In this document: positions 35,351 through 44,687 of the stretch, piece after piece
How the letters are laid out: each line of letters opens with the position of its first letter
How positions within the stretch are numbered: position 1 is the stretch's first letter
Assembly: GCF_027257175.1 (NCBI RefSeq)
Contig: NZ_JAPFGD010000003.1
Location: 208,865-272,864 of the forward strand
Origin: Castellaniella sp. S9
Lineage (GTDB): Bacteria; Pseudomonadota; Gammaproteobacteria; Burkholderiales; Burkholderiaceae_B
Length of the DNA: 64,000 nucleotides
Direction of reading: 5' to 3'
The notes under the pieces: generated by a model
The model's database searches: none
Seen by the model: only the letters and a program-made list of their open reading frames with translations
Told to the model about the DNA's origin: nothing
Made by a program: the position numbers and the translations under genes

Positions 35351-35658
35351 GCAAGAAGACAATCAAGGTCTCTGACCTCCCCACCTTCGATCCTGCGCGC
35401 TACCTGCGCGACGATGAAGACATTGCCGCCTACTTGACCCAGATCATCGAGGAAGGCGACTCCGGCGAACTCGCCCATGCGCTGGGTGTGGCCGCCCGCG
35501 CGCGAGGCATGACGCAAATTGCGGAGGCTGCTGGTATTGGCCGCGAATCTCTTTACAAGGCCCTACGAGCCGACGCCAGTCCACGCTTCGAGACGATCGC
35601 CAAAGTATGCAAGGCGCTGGGCGTGCGTCTCGTCGTTCAGGCCGAACATCCAGCCTGA
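35347..35658 (+). CDS. Addiction-module antitoxin with helix-turn-helix (HigA-like, COG3636 type)
   Basis: The product is 103 residues: VSDLPTFDPARYLRDDEDIAAYLTQIIEEGD, then a helix-turn-helix around ALGVAARARGMTQIAEAAGIGRESLYKAL (about 47-75). This is the classical antidote protein of the HigB/RelE-like killer family. It is intact, unlike the toxin. The ATG overlaps what was the toxin stop. It probably binds the palindrome at the toxin start. Confidence 0.9.
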   Translation: MSKKTIKVSDLPTFDPARYLRDDEDIAAYLTQIIEEGDSGELAHALGVAARARGMTQIAEAAGIGRESLYKALRADASPRFETIAKVCKALGVRLVVQAEHPA

Positions 35659-35806
35659 ACCAGCGCGCCACCGCTTGCTTGCCGCCACCTTGTTCCCTAA
35701 ACTGATCCCTCACCACTCATCGCTTTCTAAAAGGTTCAATGTCCATGCTGGTTTACGTCCCTTTTGGGATCGTGCCCCGGCATCCCCTATTCCCATCCCG
35801 TCCCAC

Positions 35807-35877
35807 CAAGCCCCGTTTTCCCCAAAAAACAAAGGCTTGCGTCGAAAACCCATCCCAAGCCGCCTCATCGGATTCCA
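35807..35877 (+). repeat. Direct repeat, copy 2
   Basis: This copy has the 44 identical bases 35834-35877 and a diverged upstream half that keeps the hairpin arms CAAGCC (35807-35812) and GGCTTG (35834-35839). The loop has changed, yet GTTTT and AAAAC can still pair inside. About 30 bases before it, a stretch GTGCCCCGGCATCCCC faintly resembles the tRNA-Phe 3' end (CGCCCCGGGCCACCACCCC), as expected of a decayed attachment site. Confidence 0.75.
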
Positions 35878-36423
35878 TCGAACCACGGATTCTTAGCGAC
35901 TCCACCTGGCCGTTGGCAAGATAACGTGCGTTGGCTTGATCAGTCCCAACAATCAGACAAGCAAATGTCAAGAACTATCATCCCGACGACAAAATACTTT
36001 GCATTATATATAATTTGTGTTGAAATCATTTGACTCATAACAGGATACGGCAGCGCTTCTGCATTTCCGGCGAACACTCAGAAGGGAGCGGCATGATGAT
36101 GCAAGGCGATACTCGATTAGCCTATGTCGTCATGGCGCGCCTGATGGTGAAGGTGGCCGGCGATCCGGTCGGCAAAAGCAGCCTGCCCTCCATCTTGAAA
36201 TGCGGCATCATCGCGATGGGCTTGCGCTTTCGGGCTTGGCCAGCCAGATAGGTCAACCTGGCATTCGGACTGATTCTTGGCTCAACGGGCGCAAGGATAG
36301 GCCCATTGACCGCCCTGACACGCAACCGGCGGCAGACAGGTGGCACAAGCAATGCGCACTGTACGCCGCACGAGCTGAACGAGCTGAACCAGCCCCCATC
36401 CGGCTTGATTACAAGGAATATGG
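35878..36423. other. AT-richer gene-poor stretch before the BCCT gene
   Basis: About 545 bases hold no convincing gene. Short open frames here (for example 36030-36251) have no ribosome site or family resemblance. An AT-rich island around 35990-36035 contains TATAAT at 36009-36014 and could hold a promoter. The stretch has base composition unlike the neighbouring operons and may be decayed mobile DNA plus the leader of the BCCT gene. Confidence 0.4.
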
Positions 36424-38064
36424 ATGACAGAAGAACACACAGAAAAGAAAGACCCTATGGTTCCCGACGGAGAAGTCAATCCCATAGATACCGACTATCA
36501 AGTCGGGCAAGATAATATTATCGTCAACGTCGGGCCATTCGGCCTCGACATCCATAATCCCGTATTCGGCATCGCGGGCGGACTGGTGATTTTGTTTGTG
36601 GCATTGACGCTCGGCTTTCACGACCAAGTCGAGTCGCTATTTGGTGGTATGAAGGACTGGCTGACGTCTCATTTGGACGGCTTCTTCCTCGTGGCCGGCA
36701 ACATCTTTGTGCTGGTATGCCTGATCGTCGCCATCTCTCCATTAGGCAGAGTACGATTGGGGGGCACTGAAGCCAAACCCGACTATACCTACCTCGGCTG
36801 GTTCTCGATGCTGTTCGCCGCCGGCATGGGTATTGGCCTGATGTTCTTCGGCGTTTCCGAACCGTTGACACATTTCGGCACCTCGTTCGGGGGCATCGAA
36901 ATGACGGACGGCGTACGCACCGACTGGGCGCCACTGGGCGGCGCCGCTGGCGATTCGCACGCTGCCACGCGTCTGGGCATGGCGGCAACGATTTACCACT
37001 GGGCGTTGCACCCGTGGGCGATCTACGCCGTGCTGGCGCTCGGGTTAGCGCTATTTTCATTCAACAAGGGATTGCCCTTGACGATCCGGTCGGTGTTCTA
37101 CCCACTGCTCGGCGAACGCGTGTGGGGCTGGCCAGGGCATGTCATCGATATTCTTGCCGTACTGGCAACGCTATTTGGTTTGGCCACCTCGCTGGGTTTT
37201 GGTGCATCGCAGGCCAGTTCGGGCCTGCATTTCCTGTTTGGGCTGCCACAAGGCATCATCACCCAGATCGTACTAGTTGCCGGCATCACGGCCATCGCGC
37301 TGTTCTCCGTTGTCGCTGGACTGGATGCGGGCGTCAAACGCCTATCCGAGATCAATATGGCACTGGCGCTGCTGCTGCTGTTATTTGTCATCGCTGTCGG
37401 ACCAACACTGGACATCGTTGAAGGCTTTTTCTCGAACCTCGGCGCATACCTGGAATATCTGCCGGCCCTCTCCAACCCAGTGGGACGGGAAGACACCAAT
37501 TTTCTGCAGGGCTGGACGGCCTTTTACTGGGCATGGTGGATTTCCTGGTCGCCCTTTGTAGGCATGTTCATCGCGCGCGTCTCACGGGGCCGCACTGTCC
37601 GTGAATTCATCATTTCGGTGCTTATCGTGCCTTCACTGGCATGCACGCTCTGGATGACCGTATTCGGCCAAACCGCTATCTCTCAAGTCGTGCGCAACGG
37701 CTACGAGGCCGCGCGTAATGCCGAATTGCCGCTGCAGCTGTTCATGATGCTCGATGCGCTACCGCTGAGGGAGATCACCTCCTTTATTGCCATTGTGCTC
37801 GTGATCGTGTTCTTCGTTACCTCCTCTGATTCCGGCTCATTGGTCATCGACGTAATTTCTGCCGGCGGCAAGGTCGATGCGCCCGTACCGCAGCGTGTGT
37901 TCTGGGCGGTGTTCGAGGGCCTGGTTGCCATCGCGCTGATTCTCAGCGGCGGGCTCGTGGCCTTGCAGGCCATGGCGGTATCGACCGGCCTGCCTTTTGC
38001 CATCGTATTGCTGGTGGCAACGCTGGCGATCATCAAAGGGCTGATATCGGAACCCAGGCGCTGA
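36424..38064 (+). CDS. BCCT-family compatible-solute transporter
   Basis: The 546-residue protein has twelve helices and the BCCT signature WAWWISWSPFVGMFIARVSRGRT split by the substrate aromatic box (about residues 360-382); the helix-4 glycine-rich segment MGIGLMFFGVSEPL is also present. The family imports betaine, choline, carnitine or ectoine, usually with sodium. The short N- and C-terminal tails suggest a simple BetP/OpuD-like transporter without a long osmosensing tail. Its codon choice looks less GC-biased than the operons to the left. It is followed by the CBS/DUF294 and exonuclease genes, whose products may regulate it. Confidence 0.9.
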   Translation: MTEEHTEKKDPMVPDGEVNPIDTDYQVGQDNIIVNVGPFGLDIHNPVFGIAGGLVILFVALTLGFHDQVESLFGGMKDWLTSHLDGFFLVAGNIFVLVCLIVAISPLGRVRLGGTEAKPDYTYLGWFSMLFAAGMGIGLMFFGVSEPLTHFGTSFGGIEMTDGVRTDWAPLGGAAGDSHAATRLGMAATIYHWALHPWAIYAVLALGLALFSFNKGLPLTIRSVFYPLLGERVWGWPGHVIDILAVLATLFGLATSLGFGASQASSGLHFLFGLPQGIITQIVLVAGITAIALFSVVAGLDAGVKRLSEINMALALLLLLFVIAVGPTLDIVEGFFSNLGAYLEYLPALSNPVGREDTNFLQGWTAFYWAWWISWSPFVGMFIARVSRGRTVREFIISVLIVPSLACTLWMTVFGQTAISQVVRNGYEAARNAELPLQLFMMLDALPLREITSFIAIVLVIVFFVTSSDSGSLVIDVISAGGKVDAPVPQRVFWAVFEGLVAIALILSGGLVALQAMAVSTGLPFAIVLLVATLAIIKGLISEPRR

Positions 38065-38143
38065 TCACCCGCCAGTTCCCGTTGAAGAAACCGGAACTGG
38101 CAAGCACTCGGCTCCGTCACGCAATGAACGGCGCATCGAAACC

Positions 38144-40021
38144 ATGCAGATCGAGCAACTTGAAATCATCGGCTTTCTCCGTGCCCATCCCCCGTTCGAG
38201 GCGCTGCCACAGGAAGCGCTCGAACGCCTAGCCACAACCATAGACGTATCCTATTACAAAGCGGGCCATCAGATCGTCGAGTTCGGACAAGCGGCTGAAT
38301 ACTGGTACGTGGTACGCAGCGGCGCGGTGGAAGTTTTTCGGCGCAACGGCACGCTATATAACCGCCTGACCTCAGGCGGTTACTTCGGCGAATTCGGCTT
38401 GTTGCGCCACGGCCGGGTTCGTTTTCCAGCGCGGGCACTGGACGATTCACTGATCTATCTAATCCCGCACGCGGTGTTCCTCGACCTGTTCGACAACTAT
38501 GAGACCTTCGCTGATTACGTCGAAATCGAAGACCGTACCCGGCTGCGACAAGTCATGTCGCGCCGTGAAGATGCCAATGATCTGTTGTCAGCAACCGTAG
38601 ACACCCTGATAACGCGTGAAGCCGTGACGTTGGGCGGTCGAGCAAGTGCCTATGAAGCCGCGCAATGCATGACACAAGAAGGCGTGTCCTCACTGTTGAT
38701 CGTTGACGACAATCCAGACGTTCCCGACCTTCCGTTGCTGTCCGGTATCCTGACTGATCGGGACCTACGTACCCGGCTGCTGGCATCGGGCTTGGGCCAC
38801 GAAACGCCAGTGGCGGATATTATGACGCCAGACGTGGTGACGGTCACGCACAACCAGCTCATATTCGAAGCCATGCTGGCCATGCTGCGTCACAATGTGC
38901 ACCATCTGCCGGTGATGAAGCACCAGCGTCCACTGGGCATCGTCGCGCTGTCGGACATCATCCGCTACGAATCGCGTAACAGCCTGTTCGTGGTCGGGAG
39001 CATCTTCCGTGCACAGAACACGGCGGAACTGGCCGCGCTGGTTCCAGACATACGCGCCTGTTTCATCCGCATGGTCGGCGAAGAGGCCAGTGCGCACATG
39101 GTGGGCAGCGCAATGGCCGCAATCGGACGCGGCGTCAAACAGCGCTTGCTGGAACTCGCCGAAGCTGAGCTTGGCCCTGCGCCCGTGCCTTATTGCTTTC
39201 TAGCGCTGGGCTCAATGGCTCGCCAGGAACAACTGATCGTCACCGATCAGGACAATGCGCTGATCGTCGACGATCGTTTTGATGCCGCCCGGCACGACGC
39301 GTGGTTCGAGGCGCTCAGCACCTTCGTCTGCGACGGGCTAGCGCGCTGCGGCTATTCATACTGCACCGGCGGCGTAATGGCGAGCAACGAAAAATGGCGC
39401 CTGCCGTTGGGCGCATGGGAGCGTCTCTTTACAGACTGGATAGAACGCCCCACCCCCGCATCGCTGCTTCACGCCGGCATTTTCTTCGACCTCGATGGCG
39501 TGTGGGGTCGTACCGAATGGGCAGCGCATCTGCGCAAAATAATTTCACGCAAGGCCCAGGGGAATCCTCGGTTCCTCGCCTGCATGGCACGCAACGCGTT
39601 GCTGCGCACACCGCCATTGGGCTTTTTTAAGGACTTTGTAGTCGAATCCGATGGGCGCCACACCCACGCCATCAATATCAAGCGTCGCGGCACTGGGCCG
39701 CTGGTCGACCTGATCCGCGTACACGCATTGGCAATCGGCTCGCAAGCACTCAATTCGTTTGATCGCCTGCGAGAGATCATTGATGCCGCCGTTCTGCCTC
39801 TGGGACGAGGACAGGATCTATACGATGCGCTGGAGTTCATCTCAACGGTGCGTGCCCGCCACCAAGCTGACGAGCTGGCCTCCGGCAACGAACCGGACAA
39901 CAGCATTGACCCTGAAAAGCTGTCGGACTTCGAGCGCAAGAGTCTACGAGACGCTTTCCTGATCTTGGGCAACGCACAAAAATACCTTAAGTACCGTTAT
40001 CAGCCCGGACGGGCCAACTGA
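38144..40021 (+). CDS. cNMP-binding, CBS-pair and DUF294 nucleotidyltransferase-like regulatory protein
   Basis: The product is 625 residues. A cyclic-nucleotide-binding-like domain (about 15-130) is followed by two CBS domains (about 150-275) and a DUF294 putative nucleotidyltransferase domain (about 300-440) with GSMARQEQLIVTDQDNALI, an intact GS-R-E...DxD catalytic pattern. The DUF294 C-terminal helical domain (about 470-610) ends the protein. Such proteins often sit next to sodium:solute symporters and DEDD exonucleases. It lies 79 bases after the BCCT gene and 12 bases before the exonuclease gene. A nucleotide-dependent transport regulator is the working idea; no activity is established here. 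Confidence 0.85.
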   Translation: MQIEQLEIIGFLRAHPPFEALPQEALERLATTIDVSYYKAGHQIVEFGQAAEYWYVVRSGAVEVFRRNGTLYNRLTSGGYFGEFGLLRHGRVRFPARALDDSLIYLIPHAVFLDLFDNYETFADYVEIEDRTRLRQVMSRREDANDLLSATVDTLITREAVTLGGRASAYEAAQCMTQEGVSSLLIVDDNPDVPDLPLLSGILTDRDLRTRLLASGLGHETPVADIMTPDVVTVTHNQLIFEAMLAMLRHNVHHLPVMKHQRPLGIVALSDIIRYESRNSLFVVGSIFRAQNTAELAALVPDIRACFIRMVGEEASAHMVGSAMAAIGRGVKQRLLELAEAELGPAPVPYCFLALGSMARQEQLIVTDQDNALIVDDRFDAARHDAWFEALSTFVCDGLARCGYSYCTGGVMASNEKWRLPLGAWERLFTDWIERPTPASLLHAGIFFDLDGVWGRTEWAAHLRKIISRKAQGNPRFLACMARNALLRTPPLGFFKDFVVESDGRHTHAINIKRRGTGPLVDLIRVHALAIGSQALNSFDRLREIIDAAVLPLGRGQDLYDALEFISTVRARHQADELASGNEPDNSIDPEKLSDFERKSLRDAFLILGNAQKYLKYRYQPGRAN

Positions 40022-40033
40022 ATATGGCGACGT

Positions 40034-40783
40034 ATGCTGCACCTCGGTGATTTGCAAACCGCCGAGAAAGGCCGCCGCGCGACGACCGTGCGTGACTGGC
40101 CGCAACGCTTTTCAATGCTGGCGGAAACGGCACATGATCCCCGCCTCAAAGCTTTTTACGCGCAGAGAGTGCCGGCCGGCGACAGCCCATTGCAGGCCGT
40201 TCCCATGGTGGCGCTCGACGTAGAAACCACCGGCCTGGATATATTACGAGATGAAATCGTCAGCATCGGCGCAGTACCGATGACGTTGGCGCGCATTCAA
40301 GCAAGCGCGGCTCGCTACTGGGTGGTGCGCCCCAAGGCTGAGTTGACGCCGGAATCAATAACGATCCACGCCATCACTCACTCACAGATCGAAGCCGCCC
40401 TGGATCTGGAGGCGGTCCTTGGCGAGTTGCTGCAAATGCTGGCGGGCCGCATCATTGTCGTACATTGCCGTGGCATAGAACGCGGCTTTCTGAATGCGGC
40501 GCTCAAGGCACGCATCGGCGAAGGCATCGAATTTCCAGTCATCGACACCATGGAACTTGAAGCGCGACTGCGCCGCAAGCCACCGAGCCTGCTGGACAGG
40601 TTGATAGGCCGCTCTGCACGTCAGGCGTCAGTCCGGCTGGCCTCCTGCCGAGCACGCTACCGACTGCCGCGCTACCGCGCCCACCATTCGCTGACTGATG
40701 CACTGGCCACCGCTGAACTGTTGCAGGCCCAAGTAGCGCACAAATTTTCACCACAAACTCCACTGCATGAACTGTGGAAGTGA
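40034..40783 (+). CDS. DEDD-family 3'-5' exonuclease-like protein (DnaQ fold), partner of the DUF294 protein
   Basis: The product is 249 residues. ExoI is ALDVETTGLDILRDEIVSIGAV (about 57-78, with Asp and Glu intact). ExoIII is AHHSLTDALATAELL (His and Asp intact). ExoII reads VVHCRGIERGFL, with Glu where most DnaQ proteins have Asp, a trait of this partner subfamily. The ~55-residue N-terminal extension is also typical. It follows the DUF294 gene by 12 bases. Activity on RNA, DNA or a signalling nucleotide cannot be told from sequence. Confidence 0.85.
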   Translation: MLHLGDLQTAEKGRRATTVRDWPQRFSMLAETAHDPRLKAFYAQRVPAGDSPLQAVPMVALDVETTGLDILRDEIVSIGAVPMTLARIQASAARYWVVRPKAELTPESITIHAITHSQIEAALDLEAVLGELLQMLAGRIIVVHCRGIERGFLNAALKARIGEGIEFPVIDTMELEARLRRKPPSLLDRLIGRSARQASVRLASCRARYRLPRYRAHHSLTDALATAELLQAQVAHKFSPQTPLHELWK

Positions 40784-40906
40784 AAGACGCCGGCCCGTAC
40801 TCATTCCTGTTGACCATGGATCGGTCGGAATAGGGATGGGAGAAGCCAGACAGAACGCTAGCGTGCAAGCCATAGGACGGACACGCGGGTGAAATTGTTG
40901 CGCGCA

Positions 40907-42412
40907 TTAACCACGCCAGAACCTCGGCACGAATAAAATCAGCACCGTGAACAATTCGAGACGCCCGAGCAGCATGCCGATACACATGACCCATTTGGCT
41001 CCATCGGGAAGACTGGAGAAGTTGCCGGCCGGGCCGATGATCTCGCCCAGCCCCGGCCCCACATTGGCCAAGGCCGTTGCCGCACCCGAGGCGCTGGTCA
41101 AAAAGTCGAGCCCGAAGGCCATGAGGGCGATGGTGACGGCAGAATAAAACAGCACGAACACAGTCAAAAAGGCGACAACGGAACCGACCACGTCATCGTC
41201 CAGCACCCGCCCTCCGTAGGTGCGGGGAAACACGCCGTTGGGATAGAGCAGGCGCATGAAGTGGGCTTTGAGCATGACCGCCATGACTTCTAGCCGGAAT
41301 ATTTTGACGCCACCCGATGTCGATCCTGTGCAACCTCCCACAAACAGCAGCCCAAAGAAAACGCCTACCGCCGCATTGCCCCATGAAGCGTAGTCAGCGC
41401 TCGCAAAGCCAGTCGTGGTGACCACGGACACCACGTTGAAGGTGGCGTGCCGGAAAGCGGCCTCCACGCCGTATTGTCCTGAAAACACCAGCCACAGTCC
41501 CAGGATCGACGCTGCTACGGCAATGAAAGCCAGCATCGTCTTGACTTGCCTGTCCCAAAGGGCTTTGGTTTCGCCAGCGAAAAAGCGAACGTAGAGCACA
41601 AACGGAATACTGCCTGACAGCATGAAGGCCGCGGCCCACCACTGTATGCCGTTTGCTTCCCATGTTCCGAATGAGCCATCGGACGTGGAGTAGCCGCCGG
41701 TCGCTATCGAGGTCAAGGCGTGGGCAATGGCCTCGAAAGGGGGCATGCCCGCGAGCCAGTAGACGAGCGCCGCCAGGACGGTCAGCCCCAAATACACAAG
41801 CCCGATGGTGGTCGCTATCTGGCGCACGCGAGGCATGGCCTTTTCGGACCGGTCCGATGATTCGGTGCGAAAGAGCTGCATCCCTCCAATACCCAGGGCG
41901 GGAAGAATCGCAATGGCGGTCGCAATAATGCCAATACCGCCCATCCACTGCAGCACGGCCCGCCAGATCAACAAGCCCCGGGGCGCGTGATCCAGGCCGG
42001 AGATGACGGTCGCACCCGTAGTGGTGATGCCCGACACCGCTTCAAAAAACGCATTGGACACATTGCCACTGACGCTGCCGTAATCCGAGAAGAAAAAAGG
42101 CAATCCGCTGACCACTGCCACACTGAACCAACTCAAAGGCGTCAGCGTGAACGCCTGGCGAAGGGTAAGCCCGGCCTTCAAAGCCTGCCGACTGTTATAG
42201 GTCAAGGGCGCAGCGACCAATGCGGTCAATATTGACGATGCCGCAAATGCCTGCCAATCATCACTTCCGTAGTAGACATCAACGGCCATGGGGAACAGCA
42301 TCATCGCTGCAGTCGCCAACAATACCAGGCCCACCAGAAAAAGGATCGCCTTGATGCCGGGCGCCGATTTGGAGCGAAACGCCAGGTTGCGATACAGGAT
42401 CGGATCAACCAA
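40907..42412 (-). CDS. trkH: Trk-type potassium uptake membrane subunit TrkH
   Basis: The product is about 501 residues with the four-fold M1-P-M2 channel pattern; the selectivity regions include SGITTTGATV, TSIATGGYSTSD, VVTTTGFAS and ANVGPGLGEI. The start is uncertain. A TTG at 42412 (LVDPILYRNLAF) has GGAGAG six bases upstream and overlaps the trkA stop by eight bases, giving a normal length; the longer open frame up to 42553 lies inside trkA. It imports potassium with regulation by TrkA and is the second gene of trkA-trkH. Confidence 0.9.
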   Translation of the reverse strand: MVDPILYRNLAFRSKSAPGIKAILFLVGLVLLATAAMMLFPMAVDVYYGSDDWQAFAASSILTALVAAPLTYNSRQALKAGLTLRQAFTLTPLSWFSVAVVSGLPFFFSDYGSVSGNVSNAFFEAVSGITTTGATVISGLDHAPRGLLIWRAVLQWMGGIGIIATAIAILPALGIGGMQLFRTESSDRSEKAMPRVRQIATTIGLVYLGLTVLAALVYWLAGMPPFEAIAHALTSIATGGYSTSDGSFGTWEANGIQWWAAAFMLSGSIPFVLYVRFFAGETKALWDRQVKTMLAFIAVAASILGLWLVFSGQYGVEAAFRHATFNVVSVVTTTGFASADYASWGNAAVGVFFGLLFVGGCTGSTSGGVKIFRLEVMAVMLKAHFMRLLYPNGVFPRTYGGRVLDDDVVGSVVAFLTVFVLFYSAVTIALMAFGLDFLTSASGAATALANVGPGLGEIIGPAGNFSSLPDGAKWVMCIGMLLGRLELFTVLILFVPRFWRG

Positions 42413-43790
42413 GGCGGTCTCTCCGCGTACCCAACAAGGCTTCGGCCAAACGAAGATAGCTGTAGGTGACCAGCACCACGATATGGTCTCCGACAAGCAA
42501 TTGCGTGTCTGCCGTCGGAATGATGACCTGCCTGTCCCGCACCACCGCTCCAATTCTCATTCCGGGCGGCAGCCCCAACTTCCCGAGAGGCCGGCGCAAC
42601 AGTCTCGACTCTTCGGTCAGCTGGGCCTCAACGACTTCGCCAAAGTCTTCGCGCAGCGTGTGAAGCGCGGCAATGGATCCACGGCGCACGTGCCGCAACA
42701 CCGTTGAAATGGTGACCGCGCTGGGGCTGACGACGGCATCGATGCCCAAGGCCGGCGTCAGCGCCTCATAATTGCGCTTGTTGACGAGCGTGATTGCGCG
42801 CTTGCATCCGACTTGCTTGGCCAGCACCGATGCAAAGATATTCGTTTCATCGTCGTTGGTCACCGCCACAATGGTTTCCGCAAGGCTCGTCTGCGCCTCC
42901 TCCAGCATCTCCTGATCGAGCGCATCGCCGTGCAGCACAATGACCCCACCGCCCAACTCGTCGGAGACATACTTGGCTCGCTCGAGATTGTGCTCGATGA
43001 TCTTGATATTGACGCTGGGCGTCGTGCGCCGTATTTTCTGGACCAAGTGCAAGCCAACATTGCCCCCACCCACGACGACCAGATTCCGGGCTTCCCGATC
43101 CCGGTGGCCGAACGCCTCCATGGTGTCCTTGGCTTTGTCGGCCCTCACAACAACGTAGACGTCGTCCCCCACTTCGATGCGGTCATGCTTGTCCGGCACG
43201 AAGCTGCGCCCTTTCCTTATGCAGGCCACCACGGACATGCCTTCAAAGTCAGGCTGGTCGGCGATATCGCAAATGCGTTCGCCAACGACTGGGCTATTGG
43301 CCGATTCGACGTGTATGCCCAGCAGTTCTACCAGCCCGGCCGCCATGGGTACCATGTCGAAGGCGCCGGGAGTGCGCAAGCGCCAGGCAATCCCCTCGGC
43401 AATCTCTATTTCGGGCGAGATGATGACGTCGACCGGCAGGTGCTCGGCCGAGTAAAGCCCGGAGCTGTCCTGTGCAAGATAGCCGGCGTGACGCAGTCGG
43501 GCGATGCGCCTTTTGATGCCGAACAAGGAATACGCCATCTGGCAGGCCACCATATTCACTTCGTCGGAACCAGTGACCGCAATGATGATGTCGGCATCCC
43601 GCGCGTCCGCTTTTCTCAGGGTGGCGGGGTACGAAGCATGGCCTACCACCCCCCGCACGTCATAGCTTTCGTCCACGCGGCGAACAAGCTGGGGATCGAT
43701 GTCGATGACCGTTACGCTGACGCCCTCGGAGGCCAAATGCCTGGCAATGGTGGTTCCGACCTGGCCGGCGCCGCAAACAATCACTCTCAT
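42405..43790 (-). CDS. trkA: Trk system potassium uptake regulatory protein TrkA
   Basis: The product is 461 residues with two RCK repeats. Nucleotide-binding GAGQVG (about 6-11) and GGGNVG (about 238-243) begin the two Rossmann folds, and each fold is followed by a TrkA-C domain. It gates TrkH in response to NAD(H) or ATP. It is cotranscribed with trkH, which overlaps its end. It lies in the same accessory stretch as the BCCT transporter. Confidence 0.94.
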   Translation of the reverse strand: MRVIVCGAGQVGTTIARHLASEGVSVTVIDIDPQLVRRVDESYDVRGVVGHASYPATLRKADARDADIIIAVTGSDEVNMVACQMAYSLFGIKRRIARLRHAGYLAQDSSGLYSAEHLPVDVIISPEIEIAEGIAWRLRTPGAFDMVPMAAGLVELLGIHVESANSPVVGERICDIADQPDFEGMSVVACIRKGRSFVPDKHDRIEVGDDVYVVVRADKAKDTMEAFGHRDREARNLVVVGGGNVGLHLVQKIRRTTPSVNIKIIEHNLERAKYVSDELGGGVIVLHGDALDQEMLEEAQTSLAETIVAVTNDDETNIFASVLAKQVGCKRAITLVNKRNYEALTPALGIDAVVSPSAVTISTVLRHVRRGSIAALHTLREDFGEVVEAQLTEESRLLRRPLGKLGLPPGMRIGAVVRDRQVIIPTADTQLLVGDHIVVLVTYSYLRLAEALLGTRRDRLG

Positions 43791-43971
43791 CGAAGATACT
43801 CATGTCAGTCAAACAGCACACTAACAACTGCCGCAATGTGAAACAAGATGGCGACGCAGCGTGCGCAGACACATGAATGCAGTCCTGCCAGCTATCTTCT
43901 GGCCGCCTCGACTCGAAATAGTAAAATCGACCCACTCGGACTTCACCGAGGCCATCGCCGGAGGCCGCCCC

Positions 43972-44214
43972 ATGTTTATCGCCAGATTACTCGTTGAACG
44001 GGGATCGATACATGACAAATCCCAAAATTGGGGCAACTATGCATTCGTGTCCCTGCCTTCCCCCGGTGACAGAATAGCCGCACATTATAACGACAACATG
44101 CACCACATGACGGTCATCTGCGTACATCACAGACCGGCGCGCATCAGTGCTGACGGCAGCCAGATCGATGAGCCGACTGCCGAAGTAGTCGCCAAATGGA
44201 CCAGTTCGGATTGA
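43972..44214 (+). CDS. Hypothetical small protein
   Basis: The product is 80 residues from the ATG at 43972, which has GGAGG seven bases upstream; a longer frame from 43861 lacks a site. The sequence (MFIARLLVERGSIHDKSQNWGNYAF, then HYNDNMHHMTVICVHHRPARISADG) is hydrophilic with several His residues near the middle. It is not a family I can name. It is divergent from trkA. Confidence 0.6.
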   Translation: MFIARLLVERGSIHDKSQNWGNYAFVSLPSPGDRIAAHYNDNMHHMTVICVHHRPARISADGSQIDEPTAEVVAKWTSSD

Positions 44215-44319
44215 GGCCACACCGTCACTTCGTCCGGGCGTGACTGTGTCCGGTGTTTCAGGGGGCTGGCTCACCAAGCCAGAAGCACCCTCCCAACTCA
44301 AGAGGGTGTGCCACGTGCG

Positions 44320-44538
44320 TCATTCGGCGGGGGTTGATCGACGCAGGTCATCGGTGACGAACCGCAACCGGCCCGTACGCTTGCGCCAGCCCCAGGCGAC
44401 CAGTATGGTGCCCAACAACCCAATGGATACGATCGCATTCGGCCCCATCAGGCCAATGGCGGCCAGAAAGAACACGATACGCACATACCAAGACAGCCTG
44501 GCCTCCATCGCAACGGGTGGAGTCAAGGCCGACAACAT
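44320..44538 (-). CDS. Possible small membrane protein
   Basis: The 72-residue frame has one long or two short hydrophobic helices (YVRIVFFLAAIGLMGPNAI, then VSIGLLGTILVAWGW) and a basic tail. An internal ATG at 44508 is an alternative start. No clear ribosome site is found, so the gene is tentative. The membrane-protein pattern and the lack of competing genes argue for it. Confidence 0.4.
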   Translation of the reverse strand: MLSALTPPVAMEARLSWYVRIVFFLAAIGLMGPNAIVSIGLLGTILVAWGWRKRTGRLRFVTDDLRRSTPAE

Positions 44539-44687
44539 GACCGAAATATAGGCTCTCCGGACTCTTCAAGAATACTCCCGGCGAGCGTTGCGATACGGCT
44601 TGCCGCTGCGGCCAGCCCCGGCATGGAACTTGCTACAGGCCCTGCAGCCCCTGCCGGGGCCCTGTTCCATTCTTGACGGAGGCCACA

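Noticed and set aside
36030-36427. Short open frames before the BCCT gene
   Set aside because: No ribosome sites, no recognisable domain, mutually overlapping on both strands.
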